This document shows, in pieces, positions 37,533-46,657 of a stretch of 64,000 nucleotides of DNA; position 1 is the stretch's first letter; each line of letters opens with the position of its first letter. Made by a program: the position numbers and the translations under genes. Origin of the DNA: Aquimarina sp. AU58 (lineage in GTDB: Bacteria; Bacteroidota; Bacteroidia; Flavobacteriales; Flavobacteriaceae); contig NZ_OMPD01000014.1 of NCBI RefSeq assembly GCF_900312745.1, positions 1,178,001-1,242,000 of the forward strand. Reading direction: 5' to 3'. The notes beneath the pieces were generated by a model. That model was given only the letters and a program-made list of their open reading frames with translations. It had not been told where the DNA came from and ran no database searches.

Positions 37533-39752
37533 ATGACAAGAATTGTATTAATATGTTGTAGCATTTTATGCTGCTCATATTCTTTTGGTCAGGAAAATAC
37601 AGAAATCATAATCAAAAAGACGAATAGCAAAATTATATTAGATGGATATGTTAATGATGAAGAATGGAAAGGAAATCATACCTTTTTATTTCATGAGTTT
37701 ACTCCAAATTGGAATCAAAAGGACAGCTTAACGACGGTACAAATAACTTTTGATGACAGTTTTATATATTTAGGAGTACATGCCAAAGAACCAGAGCCAG
37801 ATAAAATAATTAATAGAAATTTACTTAGAGATGGATGGTATGGTGACGATTTTATTGCTTTTGGGATAGACCCTAATCAAACCAAAAAGAATGCTTTGGT
37901 GTTTAGTATATATCCTTCTGGGAGTCGGTATGATATGTCTATTTCTAATGATGGAATCCCTTTGGGAGATTCTACGTTTAATCCATCTTATGATATGATA
38001 TGGGAGGGGAAAACTCAAATTACAGAAAAAGGCTGGTCTGCAGAGTATAGAATTCCTATTTCAAATTTAAGATTTGTAAGAAAAGAAAATCAAATAAAAG
38101 CAGGAATATCTGTAGTTAGAACACAGAATCATCGTAACAGAAAGGTAAGAACATTACCATTGCCACCACAAAATATTCCGAATGCTACAGAAACACCATC
38201 ATTGTACCAGCCTATAGTTTTTGATAGTCTACATCCCAGAAAACAATTGCAAATAACTCCTTATGCATTGGGTTCTGTTGGAAGTTCTTACAATTTTGAT
38301 GGTAATGAGTATCAAAAAGAAAATGATAATAATATAGAGGCAGGTGTTGATATACGATATGGTATTACACCAAAGCTTACTTTAGATGTCAGTATTAATA
38401 CAGATTTTGCTCAAGTAGAAATTGATGATCAAATCGTTAATATTAATAATAGAGTAAATATTTTTTTACCCGAAAAACGAAGGTTTTTTCAAGAACAAGC
38501 AGGGTTGTTTGATTTTAATGCAGGTGTACTTTCGCAATTGTTTTATAGCAGAACTATCGGTATCAATAAAGGAAGGCTAACTCCAATAATTGGAGGAGTA
38601 CGGTTAACAGGGCAGGTTAGAAATGCTGATGTTGGATTTCTTTCATTACAAACAGAAGGAGTGAATTTGGGTGATGAAGGGAGTGTATCATCAGAAAACT
38701 TTAGCGTATTACGATTTAGGAATAAAGTATTTAATGATAAGTCTTTTGTAGGTTTTATGGTTACTAATCGTTTGAGAAAGGATTATTTTAATACTGCAAT
38801 AGGTTTTGATGGTGTATTTAGCTTGGCAAAAAGCTTATACTTTATTCCATCGGTATCGACTACTGTAGAGAAAGACACTAATGATTATGATTTGGCTGAA
38901 AATTCCAGAGTTTCATTAGTATTAGATAAACGTAAACAAGGTGGATTGTTTTATAGAGCAGCATATGAGTTTTCTGGTAAGCAATATAATCCGGGAATGG
39001 GGTTTTTATTACGAGAAAGACACCATAATTTTTATGGGAGTTTAAATTATGGAAATTACAATAGTAACAAAGATGAAGCTTTGTTTCAGTATACAAGATG
39101 GACTCTGATTAATTCGGATTTATATTATACCACAGATTTTTCAAAGGTTATTACATGGTATAATAGGAGTTTTTGGACAGGAAGATTGTTTAACGGAGAT
39201 AGTTTTACTGTTTTTGGACAATTACAGTATGAAAATTTAGAAAAACCTATACGTTTCACAAATACGCTCGAAGCTGCTATTGGAGATTATATGTTTTATT
39301 ATTTTGGAGCTTCCTACTCTCCGGGAAACCAGCGTAATATTCAATTTCCTGTTGCTATAGAATACGGTACGTTTTATGAGGGAACCAACTTGAAATTAGA
39401 AATCAAACCGACCATAAATTTTGGGAAACATTTTAATATAGAATCTTCCTGGAAAGCTAATCATATCGTATTTGATAAACAAAATACAGAAGAATGGATA
39501 CATGTTATACAGACAAAACTTAATTGGGCATACAATCTTCATCTTTCTGGTAGTGTAATAGGTCAATACAATTCGGTTTCTGATCAATTTCTTACAAGTG
39601 TTCGATTGCGCTACAATGTTAAAGATGGTCATGATATATATCTGGTTTATAATCAAGATTACAACATAGACAGGCAGTTAACGACCTCAAATTTACCAGA
39701 ATACAATAATCAGATATTTACCATTAAATATTTGTATACCTTTTTTAAATAA
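37533..39752 (+). CDS. CBM9-like/DUF5916 outer-membrane protein
   Basis: A 739-residue protein with a signal peptide (CCSYSFGQ), a carbohydrate-binding family 9-like domain (about 25-215, with IILDGYVNDEEWK and GDDFIAFGID) and a long C-terminal beta-barrel-like part (about 235-739) beginning near RKQLQITPYALGS. The end KYLYTFFK has a terminal aromatic strand. Such proteins are common in Bacteroidota, often near peptidase or surface-sugar loci. The ligand is unknown. It follows the membrane LytTR regulator. Confidence 0.85.
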   Translation: MTRIVLICCSILCCSYSFGQENTEIIIKKTNSKIILDGYVNDEEWKGNHTFLFHEFTPNWNQKDSLTTVQITFDDSFIYLGVHAKEPEPDKIINRNLLRDGWYGDDFIAFGIDPNQTKKNALVFSIYPSGSRYDMSISNDGIPLGDSTFNPSYDMIWEGKTQITEKGWSAEYRIPISNLRFVRKENQIKAGISVVRTQNHRNRKVRTLPLPPQNIPNATETPSLYQPIVFDSLHPRKQLQITPYALGSVGSSYNFDGNEYQKENDNNIEAGVDIRYGITPKLTLDVSINTDFAQVEIDDQIVNINNRVNIFLPEKRRFFQEQAGLFDFNAGVLSQLFYSRTIGINKGRLTPIIGGVRLTGQVRNADVGFLSLQTEGVNLGDEGSVSSENFSVLRFRNKVFNDKSFVGFMVTNRLRKDYFNTAIGFDGVFSLAKSLYFIPSVSTTVEKDTNDYDLAENSRVSLVLDKRKQGGLFYRAAYEFSGKQYNPGMGFLLRERHHNFYGSLNYGNYNSNKDEALFQYTRWTLINSDLYYTTDFSKVITWYNRSFWTGRLFNGDSFTVFGQLQYENLEKPIRFTNTLEAAIGDYMFYYFGASYSPGNQRNIQFPVAIEYGTFYEGTNLKLEIKPTINFGKHFNIESSWKANHIVFDKQNTEEWIHVIQTKLNWAYNLHLSGSVIGQYNSVSDQFLTSVRLRYNVKDGHDIYLVYNQDYNIDRQLTTSNLPEYNNQIFTIKYLYTFFK

Positions 39753-39796
39753 ATTATTTCACTGTAAATAGGTATAAGCAATTGTACTGGTTTTTT

Positions 39797-39804
39797 TATT
39801 TTTG
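39797..39804 (+). promoter_or_regulatory. Bacteroidota -7 box for the glycan-binding/DUF4846 pair
   Basis: TATTTTTG is 39 bases before the chosen ATG at 39844 and covers the earlier TTG start candidate. Confidence 0.4.
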
Positions 39805-39843
39805 AGAATGAATGAGTATGATCAATGCTTTTTGCCAGAATAT

Positions 39844-40548
39844 ATGTTAAAACAGATGAATGTAATTATAGGAATTCAGTGGATTATTTTATTGATTTCT
39901 TCATCATTGTTTTCTCAAAACATAAAAATATCCAGAGATTCTTTGGTTAATATCGTTGAATTTGATGGAGCTTTTTATAATGAATATACCTTAAAACGAT
40001 TGATGGTCGATAGTTGTAAAGTTTCCAGCGTTTTACGAAATAAAAGCCAGGATTATTCTAAAAACAACCTTATAGATGACAATGATCGTACAGCGTGGGT
40101 AGAAGGTCTTTCAGATTCTGGTATAGGAGAAAAAATTAGGATTACTTTTAAGGATAAGAGTGCTTTGCCTTATGTAATTAGAATAGTTCCAGGGTATTTG
40201 AAATCTGAAGAAACTTGGTATACCAATAATAGAGTTGCTAATATTACTATCAGAACTATAGGAACAAAGGTAGATTCAGAATACATAATTGATGAATGGA
40301 AAAATGTAAGTTTCAGAAAAGATTCTTTGTCTAAAGTGTCAATTTCTCCACAATATATTGATATCAGCCAAAATTATATTCAGCATATGGGGTATAACGA
40401 TTTTGTGGCCATTGAATTTGAAATTATGGAAGTTGATGATGTTGGAGCAATATATAATGACACGTGTATTTCTGAAATAAGTTTTTATGAAATTGATAAA
40501 CTAATCAAAGCCTATACTCCTGATGAATATGAAAAAATAAAGAATTAG
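39844..40548 (+). CDS. Exported protein with NADase-type glycan-binding domain
   Basis: A 234-residue secreted protein. From the second ATG (39844) there is a short basic start and a hydrophobic signal segment ending LFSQ. Upstream in-frame codons exist (TTG 39802, ATG 39808), but a TATTTTTG box at 39797-39804 makes them unlikely. The mature part is a discoidin-like glycan-binding domain recognised by NLIDDNDRTAWVEG, SGIGEKIRI and YNDTCISEISFYE. It is the first of a pair with the DUF4846 gene 16 bases on. Degenerate pieces of this gene recur downstream. Confidence 0.8.
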   Translation: MLKQMNVIIGIQWIILLISSSLFSQNIKISRDSLVNIVEFDGAFYNEYTLKRLMVDSCKVSSVLRNKSQDYSKNNLIDDNDRTAWVEGLSDSGIGEKIRITFKDKSALPYVIRIVPGYLKSEETWYTNNRVANITIRTIGTKVDSEYIIDEWKNVSFRKDSLSKVSISPQYIDISQNYIQHMGYNDFVAIEFEIMEVDDVGAIYNDTCISEISFYEIDKLIKAYTPDEYEKIKN

Positions 40549-40564
40549 TACTAATCGTGATGTT

Positions 40565-41443
40565 ATGAAGAAATATATAGTATCTCTGGTTGTAATTATT
40601 GTTTTAGTCTTGGTATTTAAGAATACATCAAAAGGAAAAATGGTAACCAATCATGTAAAAGGTATCGTTACAGATGTAGTTAGAAAGCCAAATTATATTA
40701 ATAGTAAAGGAGATTCAATTTCTAGCCGGGTTATGATTCCAGATGGGTATAAGAGAACAGAATATACGTCGGGTTCTTTTCAGGAATACTTACGTCATTA
40801 TCCCATAAAACCTTATGGTAGCAAGATTATAAATTATGATGACAGCGAATATTTTGCACAGCATTGGCACGAAGCAATTCTAGAAGTTCCAGTTCCATCA
40901 AATGGATTGCAACAATGTGCAGATGCATTGATGAGAATTCGATCAGAATATTTGTGGAAACAAAACAGAAAAGATGAAATTGGGTTTAATTTTACTTCGG
41001 GTCATTATTGTTCATGGCGCAAATATGCACAAGGATATCGACCAAAAATAAACGGAAACAAAGTAACGTTTCATAAAACGGCATCCCCCAATGATTCTAA
41101 AGCTAATTTTTATAAATATTTAAATCTTATATATACTTATGCAGGAACCTTATCGATGCATAACGAACTACAAAAAGTACCGGTAAAAGATGTACGAATT
41201 GGTGATATGCTGGTAAAACCCGGTTCTCCAGGGCATATTGAAATCATAGTAGATGAAATCGTAAATGATGAAGGGGGTAAGATGTACCTTCTGGCTCAGG
41301 GAAATACACCAGCTCAGAACGTATGCTTACTTAAGAATTTTGAAGATACCACCATCTCCCCATGGTATAGGTTTGATGAAAACCAGCCTGTTTATACACC
41401 AAGTTATTATTTTGAAAAAGCGCAGTTTATTAGGTTTAAGTAA
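40565..41443 (+). CDS. DUF4846 domain protein
   Basis: A 292-residue protein with an N-terminal membrane segment or uncleaved signal (about 4-20), then a full-length DUF4846 domain. The family's most conserved stretches are present: LQQCADALMRIRSEYL, GFNFTSGHYCSWRKY, RIGDMLVKPGSPGHIEIIVDE and LLAQGNTPAQN. The GHIEIIVD core resembles the His strand of papain-like folds, but no enzyme activity is established. Its partner is the glycan-binding-domain protein just upstream. A decayed copy of its 3' end lies at 42851-42950. Confidence 0.9.
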   Translation: MKKYIVSLVVIIVLVLVFKNTSKGKMVTNHVKGIVTDVVRKPNYINSKGDSISSRVMIPDGYKRTEYTSGSFQEYLRHYPIKPYGSKIINYDDSEYFAQHWHEAILEVPVPSNGLQQCADALMRIRSEYLWKQNRKDEIGFNFTSGHYCSWRKYAQGYRPKINGNKVTFHKTASPNDSKANFYKYLNLIYTYAGTLSMHNELQKVPVKDVRIGDMLVKPGSPGHIEIIVDEIVNDEGGKMYLLAQGNTPAQNVCLLKNFEDTTISPWYRFDENQPVYTPSYYFEKAQFIRFK

Positions 41444-41466
41444 CTATTTGATTTCATTTTTATTAG

Positions 41467-41747
41467 ATGATTTCTGTATTTAACGAATTGTATTATGAGG
41501 TGTATACGTTAAAACCATTTTCTGTTAATGAGTATGAGTGTAAAGTTTCAAGTACATTACAAAGGGCAAAAAAATACATATTCTAGAGAAAACCTTACCG
41601 ATAACAATGATAAAACGGCATGGGTAGAAGGAAGCCTGGATTCTGAGGTTGGCAATAAAATTCGAGAGTATTGAAGTAAATTCAAAAGGAGCTAAATATA
41701 ATGATACCTGTATTTCAGAAATTAGCTTTTTACGCAACATAAGTTAA
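41467..41747 (+). pseudogene. Degenerate copy of the glycan-binding-domain gene
   Basis: Translating in shifting frames gives LYYEVYTLK...ECKVSSTL, a stop, then TYSRENLTDNNDKTAWVEG, an internal loss of about 80 codons, then FESIEVNSKGAKYNDTCIS. Each piece aligns, in order, to the gene at 39844-40548 (YNEYTLKR...SCKVSSVL, NLIDDNDRTAWVEG, FEIMEVDDVGAIYNDTCIS). Two frame breaks and the deletion make it non-functional. It begins 24 bp after the DUF4846 stop codon, so the ancestral cassette was probably duplicated in tandem. Confidence 0.85.
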
Positions 41748-41784
41748 TTAGAGAATAATCTTTTACTGGTATTTTAAAAATACT

Positions 41785-41818
41785 AAAAAACCCGATACAT
41801 TAATGTATCGGGTTTTTT
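41785..41818 (-). terminator. Terminator of the outer-membrane barrel gene
   Basis: A perfect 34-bp palindrome with 17-base arms (AAAAAACCCGATACATT) that ends in a T run, 10 bases after the stop codon at 41828. Confidence 0.85.
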
Positions 41819-41827
41819 ATTTAAAAG

Positions 41828-42478
41828 TTAAAATCGATATAAAACTCCAAAATAAATGTTGTCTAACCCTAAATTGATAGAGAAATTCTTTACGTCAGAG
41901 TTGAATTTTCCACCGTTTGGATCTGTATTTTCGTTATCTAAACTGTTATAGCTTATACTTCCGATTCTTGAGGTTAATGCTAATCTTTTTGAAACAAAAA
42001 ACTGCATTCCCGGGGATATTGCAATGTTGTATCCTTTATTTTCTGATTTTCGAGATTCAATTTGATTATTTGATAATGTGAATTCTTGTTCCCTTTCCGA
42101 AGTTCGATAGGCAGCTGAGAGTTCTGCATATATGCTAAACCTCTTTTTTGGAGTAAAAAAGTATTTCCCAAAAACACCAACACCATAACCTGATTCTTCA
42201 ACCTCATTACTATTAGAGTTTTTAGATGTATTGGTAAATACACTTAATCGTGTGCCAATGGCAATGTTAGAGTGAATAAAAAATCCAATTTCAGGTTCAA
42301 TGATAAGTATATGCCCTTTTTCTGTTGACCCAAAATCGCCTCTGTTTTTAGAATTATTATAACTCATCGTACCCGAAACAAAAAAATCACTCTTATTAAA
42401 ACCATAACTGGATTCTTCTTGAGCAAATGTAACGGAAAATGTAAATACTAGTGTAAAAAATAAAAATGCTGTTCTCAT
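41828..42478 (-). CDS. Outer-membrane beta-barrel protein
   Basis: A 216-residue protein with a cleavable signal peptide (FSVTFAQ) and about eight amphipathic strands typical of the OmpA/OprF-like barrel family (FFVSGTMSYN, EPEIGFFIH, GVGVFGKYFFTPKKRFSIYAELSAAY, ISPGMQFFVSKRLALTSRIG), ending in the aromatic signature YFGVLYRF. It has no C-terminal peptidoglycan-binding domain. Function is unknown. It is isolated within the decayed 41.4-43.3 kb region. Confidence 0.85.
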   Translation of the reverse strand: MRTAFLFFTLVFTFSVTFAQEESSYGFNKSDFFVSGTMSYNNSKNRGDFGSTEKGHILIIEPEIGFFIHSNIAIGTRLSVFTNTSKNSNSNEVEESGYGVGVFGKYFFTPKKRFSIYAELSAAYRTSEREQEFTLSNNQIESRKSENKGYNIAISPGMQFFVSKRLALTSRIGSISYNSLDNENTDPNGGKFNSDVKNFSINLGLDNIYFGVLYRF

Positions 42479-42850
42479 ATTTTTGATTTTTGTAATTAAT
42501 GATTTTGTGTAATAGACCTTTTGGGTTATACTCTTGTTTACTAATATTTTGTTAAATGGCAGAGTAATAAGAAGTTTGTGACGAATTCTTATGAATTAGG
42601 GACGATTGGTTTTGTTTTATAAAGATCAATAGATAATTATAGATGTTTTTAAAGGACAAAATCTTCTAGAGTTCTCAAGTTGGTTCTAAATAGATAACGA
42701 TTGTAAGGAGCATTTATCTTCATTTAAAGTCGTAGAAATTTTATAAATATCATCATGATGTTTTCAAATGAGAAGTGATTTTGGTAAGCAATGTATTATA
42801 TCTGGTTATATAGAATCAGTAATAGTCAATATGCTCTTTCATAAAGTTAA

Positions 42851-42955
42851 GTTTGACGAAAACCAGCCTGTTTATACACCGAGTTATTATTTTGAAAAAT
42901 CACAATTTATTAGGTTTAAGTAAATATTTGTTTCCATTTTATGAGATCATTTCTT
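42851..42955 (+). pseudogene. Remnant of the DUF4846 gene 3' end
   Basis: Codons 42852-42923 read FDENQPVYTPSYYFEKSQFIRFK and a stop; the intact gene ends with the same residues except one (A for S). Base differences include two synonymous third-position changes, and homology continues about 30 bases past the stop codon in both copies. No upstream coding sequence is found, so only the tail survives. Confidence 0.88.
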
Positions 42956-42971
42956 ATAAGTTATACCCAAT

Positions 42972-43132
42972 ATGGATACACTTATGCTTAAGTTTTTAAC
43001 GCTTATGGCATTCCTTTTATGAGATAGCGTAAATCTGATTAATTTTACCGTAGAAATGATAATGAAACCAGATTCGGTAACCAATTAAAAGTGTACAAAG
43101 AAGGAAGTAGTAGTGTGAAAATGAATTATTAA
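42972..43132 (+). pseudogene. Possible remnant of a small exported protein gene
   Basis: An ATG at 42972 starts a signal-peptide-like run (MDTLMLKFLTLMAFLL) that ends at a stop after 16 codons. A second open piece, 43046-43129, reads YRRNDNETRFGNQLKVYK and ten more residues before a stop codon. The composition looks protein-coding but no intact parent is present in this window. Confidence 0.4.
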
Positions 43133-43347
43133 GATTGGTGTTTTGCGATTATAGCATGAATAGGATTTGTGTTTAGTTAAATAAAATTGAAACGTTCATA
43201 CATTTAGTTTTTATAGAAAATATGCTGCTTCTGTTGTTGGTGAAATGGGGGTTTACCATTATGGCAGGAGCAGCCATATTTACTAAAAGTATAATGTGTT
43301 TGTTTTTACTTGAAGCTAATAGTATATATCTTAATAATACAATGCAT

Positions 43348-44091
43348 TTAGTTTAATATATCATTATCCTTTATAAATAAAGCTTTATAGCGTTCGCTAA
43401 ATGGGATTTTGGCATCGTTCTCTAATATGATAAGATTGTCTTCGAAATAGATTTCTTTAATTTTTTTAATATTGACCAAAAAATTACGATGCACTTGCGT
43501 AAAATCTGGATTTGATAATAACTCTTTTACTTTTATTAAGGATAGCTTAATCAAAAAATTACCTTCTTTACTTATTAGGTTACAATATTTTTCTTTTACC
43601 TCAATATAATGAATAGATTCTATGGCTAATTTCATAACACTTTTATTTTTTTTTACAAAAATATAAGTAGGACTCAATACTGCATTTTCTGAGTTAAAAC
43701 TTAAGGTATTAGATTGTTTATAGTGCTTTTCGATAGCGAGCTCTATAGAAAATAGAAGTTCTAAGGTGTTATAAGGTTTAAGTAAATAGGTTGCAGGTTG
43801 TGTGAGTTTAGCCAGATCAAAAAAATGTTTACTCTGTGTACTGGTCAAAAATAAAAAAGGAACATTAAGTTGTTGCTCATTAATTTGTTGTGCCAAAACA
43901 ATACCATCGGGTCTCCCGTCTATCATAATATCCAAAATGATCATATCAAAAAAATGATCCTGTATTTTTTTTTCGGCATCTTGTATCGTTGAAACTCTTG
44001 TAACTTCAAAATTATTATTGCTTAAAAATTCTGAAATTTCTTTAGCTTCTTCATCTTCGTCTTCTAATACTAATAACCTTAATGTTTTCAT
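43348..44091 (-). CDS. LytTR-type response regulator
   Basis: A 247-residue protein: receiver domain (1-125; acidic pocket EDED at 10-13, phospho-acceptor Asp54 in MIILDIMID, Thr in FLFLTSTQS, Lys in YLLKPYNT) followed by a LytTR DNA-binding domain (about 145-245; IEVKEKYCNLISKEGNFLI, FTQVHRNFLVNIKKI). The transmembrane TPR histidine kinase gene just upstream in the same direction is the likely partner. Confidence 0.94.
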   Translation of the reverse strand: MKTLRLLVLEDEDEEAKEISEFLSNNNFEVTRVSTIQDAEKKIQDHFFDMIILDIMIDGRPDGIVLAQQINEQQLNVPFLFLTSTQSKHFFDLAKLTQPATYLLKPYNTLELLFSIELAIEKHYKQSNTLSFNSENAVLSPTYIFVKKNKSVMKLAIESIHYIEVKEKYCNLISKEGNFLIKLSLIKVKELLSNPDFTQVHRNFLVNIKKIKEIYFEDNLIILENDAKIPFSERYKALFIKDNDILN

Positions 44092-44161
44092 CTATATACA
44101 TTTCATAAACCACATCGGTAATGGTTTTGGTTTATTCAGTGCCTATTATAGGCTTTTATAG

Positions 44162-45889
44162 CTAATCAATTCCTTTTGGTAATACAATTTTGATCCTTGT
44201 TCCTTTACCTGGCTCACTATCAAAAATTAGTTGCCCATTGTTTTTTTTGATAAGTGTATGGCATAATAGTAATCCAAGACCTACTCCCTTAGACCGATCA
44301 ATTTTATCGGTGGTAATGTCATGTAATGAGTTGATTTTTGCTAGAATTTCTGGAGGAATACCTGCTCCCGTATCTTTAATCTCAATATAACATTCATTTG
44401 TAGTATGGTTACCAGATGTTATCGTGATTTTTCCTTCATTTTTAGTGTATTTAATAGCATTATCAAGAATGTTACGAAGAACAATTTTTAGGGATTCTTT
44501 ATCAACTGTAACCAAAATAGAGGTGTCTAATGCAGTTTTGAGTACAATTTCCTTGGTTGTTGCCAAATATTCATAATCACTTATAACATGTTCAAGAATG
44601 GGTTTTAAAGGATATGTTTCGGATTCAAAAAATAATTGTTCACTTTGCTCTAACGACCAGTGCAATACATTGTTTAATAAATGACTGGTGGATTCTGTTA
44701 AGGTAATTGCAGTGTTTGTGGTTTTTTTGATTCCCAATAAATCTTTTTCGGCTATGTGATCCAACAATTTTTCATGTTGTCGTTTTAACGCATTAACAGG
44801 AGATCTTAAATCATGGGAGACTACAGAAAATAGATAATCTTTGGTAGTGTTTGCGATATCCAATTGTTCTTTCTGTTCTGTAATCAATTTCTTTTTACCA
44901 ATTAACAATTTGTAAAAATATCCCAGAACACCAATAAACAAGAGTAAGAGCGAACTCCCTATTATCAGACCGTTACGTTGCGTTTTTTGTCGTTTTATCT
45001 TTTCATCCTGTATCCGTATTTCTTGTTCCTTTTGTGCAATGGCAAGTTGCTTGTCTTTTTCGGTAAGCTCCCAGATCTTATCCCTGTTCCAGATAGAATC
45101 TTTCCATTTCCCGTATTCTATATAATAGGTTACACTTTCTTGATATCGTTTTCTGTTTTTTTCAACTACTGCCATATTTTTGGCTGTATTTTGTTTTAGC
45201 TCGATATCATGAAATAATGTAGCTAATTGGTAGCACTCTTTAAACAAGGCGATAGCTTCCTCGTCTTTATATTGACTATAATAAGCGTTGGCAAAATCCA
45301 TTTTGGCTCTAATAATAAGAGCAGTATCCTGCTCCCTGATTAAAGCTAATTCCTTAGAAAAATAATGTTTTGTATTCGCATACTCTTTTTTATGTAGGTA
45401 AGAAATACCCAGATTATGGTAAGCAGTTTTTAATAAAAGTTCATTTTTAGAGCCATTATCTTGATCCAACCATTTCTTATAATAATGTATTGACTTATCA
45501 TAATTTTCCAACCCTACATATATTCTCGCCAGTTTATGGTTTTTAAGCCCTGAAAATTTAAAATATTCAGAAATACTGTCCATGTTTTGGAGGGCTTTGG
45601 TGTACAAATCTTTGTCAATTGCGCTTACACCTTGGATATAATGTAGAATATCCCGTTGTTCTTGATATTTAGTGATTTCTAATGCTTTACCAGCATAGAT
45701 ATAACAAGAATCCAGCTTATGATTACGATAAAACGCTACAGCGTTACAAAAATCGGTAGCTACAACCTTCTCGTTGCAATAACCATCCAGATGATCATAA
45801 AATGAGTTGAGTTGACTATTTTTTCGAGATTGACCATGCATAAACGTATAGCCAAGAAGTACACACCATATGATAATCGTTTTATGCAT
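44162..45889 (-). CDS. TPR-containing sensor histidine kinase
   Basis: A 575-residue sensor with a signal peptide (YTFMHGQ), a periplasmic region of tetratricopeptide repeats (about 50-265; for example AYHNLGISYLHKKEYANTK), a coiled-coil segment, one transmembrane helix (about 306-330), then a HisKA domain (phospho-His359 in VVSHDLRSPVNALK) and an ATPase domain with N box RNILDNAIKYT, G1 DTGAGIPPE and G2 GVGLGLLLC. The start at 45889 is preferred to 45910, which overlaps the upstream gene. It would phosphorylate the LytTR regulator downstream; the ligand is unknown. Confidence 0.93.
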   Translation of the reverse strand: MHKTIIIWCVLLGYTFMHGQSRKNSQLNSFYDHLDGYCNEKVVATDFCNAVAFYRNHKLDSCYIYAGKALEITKYQEQRDILHYIQGVSAIDKDLYTKALQNMDSISEYFKFSGLKNHKLARIYVGLENYDKSIHYYKKWLDQDNGSKNELLLKTAYHNLGISYLHKKEYANTKHYFSKELALIREQDTALIIRAKMDFANAYYSQYKDEEAIALFKECYQLATLFHDIELKQNTAKNMAVVEKNRKRYQESVTYYIEYGKWKDSIWNRDKIWELTEKDKQLAIAQKEQEIRIQDEKIKRQKTQRNGLIIGSSLLLLFIGVLGYFYKLLIGKKKLITEQKEQLDIANTTKDYLFSVVSHDLRSPVNALKRQHEKLLDHIAEKDLLGIKKTTNTAITLTESTSHLLNNVLHWSLEQSEQLFFESETYPLKPILEHVISDYEYLATTKEIVLKTALDTSILVTVDKESLKIVLRNILDNAIKYTKNEGKITITSGNHTTNECYIEIKDTGAGIPPEILAKINSLHDITTDKIDRSKGVGLGLLLCHTLIKKNNGQLIFDSEPGKGTRIKIVLPKGID

Positions 45890-45890
45890 T

Positions 45891-46385
45891 TTATTGTCCA
45901 CTCGTTGCAATAGTAGTCACTGTACCTCTATCGGTTTCGGGATCTAAATTTTTATCATGTACTACAATACCTTCTACACTCTGCGTTCTTAGGGATGCGA
46001 TTTTATAATCTATCTGAATATGGTACATATCAAATTCTGAGGGGATAGGATCTGTAGAATCATATACAATATTAAAATCTCGCGACATGACTAAACCACT
46101 TTCGGTATGTATAGTAGTCTTTACATCTGTAACTCCATTGTAATTAAAGAATATGGTCTTTTCTTCATTTAAAAACAAACCGCTACTGGTGTTTTTTACG
46201 GGATCTAGTTTAACGGGTAAAAATGAAATAATGTTAACAATATAATGTCTTTCTCCTTTGGGATTGGCATATATATTAGCTAAAGATTGTTGTGGGACTT
46301 CTGCCAGAGGAATAGGTTGAGCATTTATTTTGTTACAAAAATTAATTACGAAATCTAATCCGGCCAAAGTAATTTTATTTTCCAT
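45891..46385 (-). CDS. Unknown protein, probable partner of the TPR kinase
   Basis: A 164-residue protein lacking a signal peptide or membrane segment. The predicted fold is all-beta (repeated VNIISFLPV, TIFFNYNGV, MYHIQIDYKIASLR strands). The stop codon is immediately before the kinase start, so it is the first gene of a three-gene unit with the kinase and LytTR regulator. I cannot identify a family. It could be a ligand sensor, an antagonist, or an unrelated secreted-route protein. Confidence 0.65.
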   Translation of the reverse strand: MENKITLAGLDFVINFCNKINAQPIPLAEVPQQSLANIYANPKGERHYIVNIISFLPVKLDPVKNTSSGLFLNEEKTIFFNYNGVTDVKTTIHTESGLVMSRDFNIVYDSTDPIPSEFDMYHIQIDYKIASLRTQSVEGIVVHDKNLDPETDRGTVTTIATSGQ

Positions 46386-46642
46386 AGGGTATGTTTAATA
46401 CGGTTATTACAATTAAAAAACGTTAAGAGTTTTAATAAACTAAAAAAGATAATTTTACAGACGTTTTCAGGACTATCAAATTATCACATTAAACATACAA
46501 TAATTTCTCTGAATGCGTAAAATAATGGCTATATTTTATACTATTATTTGTGAAGAATGGATAGAAATGGTTTGGCTTTTTTGATGTAAAACAAAAAATA
46601 AAGATGAGTTCGGTATAATTCTAAATTATATTTCCAAAATAA

Positions 46643-46650
46643 TATCTTTG
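46643..46650 (+). promoter_or_regulatory. Bacteroidota -7 box for the apbE unit
   Basis: TATCTTTG matches TAnnTTTG; only seven bases separate it from the next ATG, so transcription would start about at the start codon. Confidence 0.5.
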
Positions 46651-46657
46651 CAACGCT

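Larger units (their letters stand above)
42479..43347. other. Gene-poor interval with gene remnants
   Basis: This 869-base stretch has no intact gene. It includes a copy of the DUF4846 3' end (42851-42955) and a fragment at 42972-43132. The rest has no recognisable motif, and no insertion sequence or terminal repeats are visible. Confidence 0.6.

Noticed and set aside
41444-43347. A mobile element as the cause of the decayed region
   Set aside because: No transposase, integrase, inverted terminal repeats or target duplication could be found; only gene remnants and one intact barrel gene.
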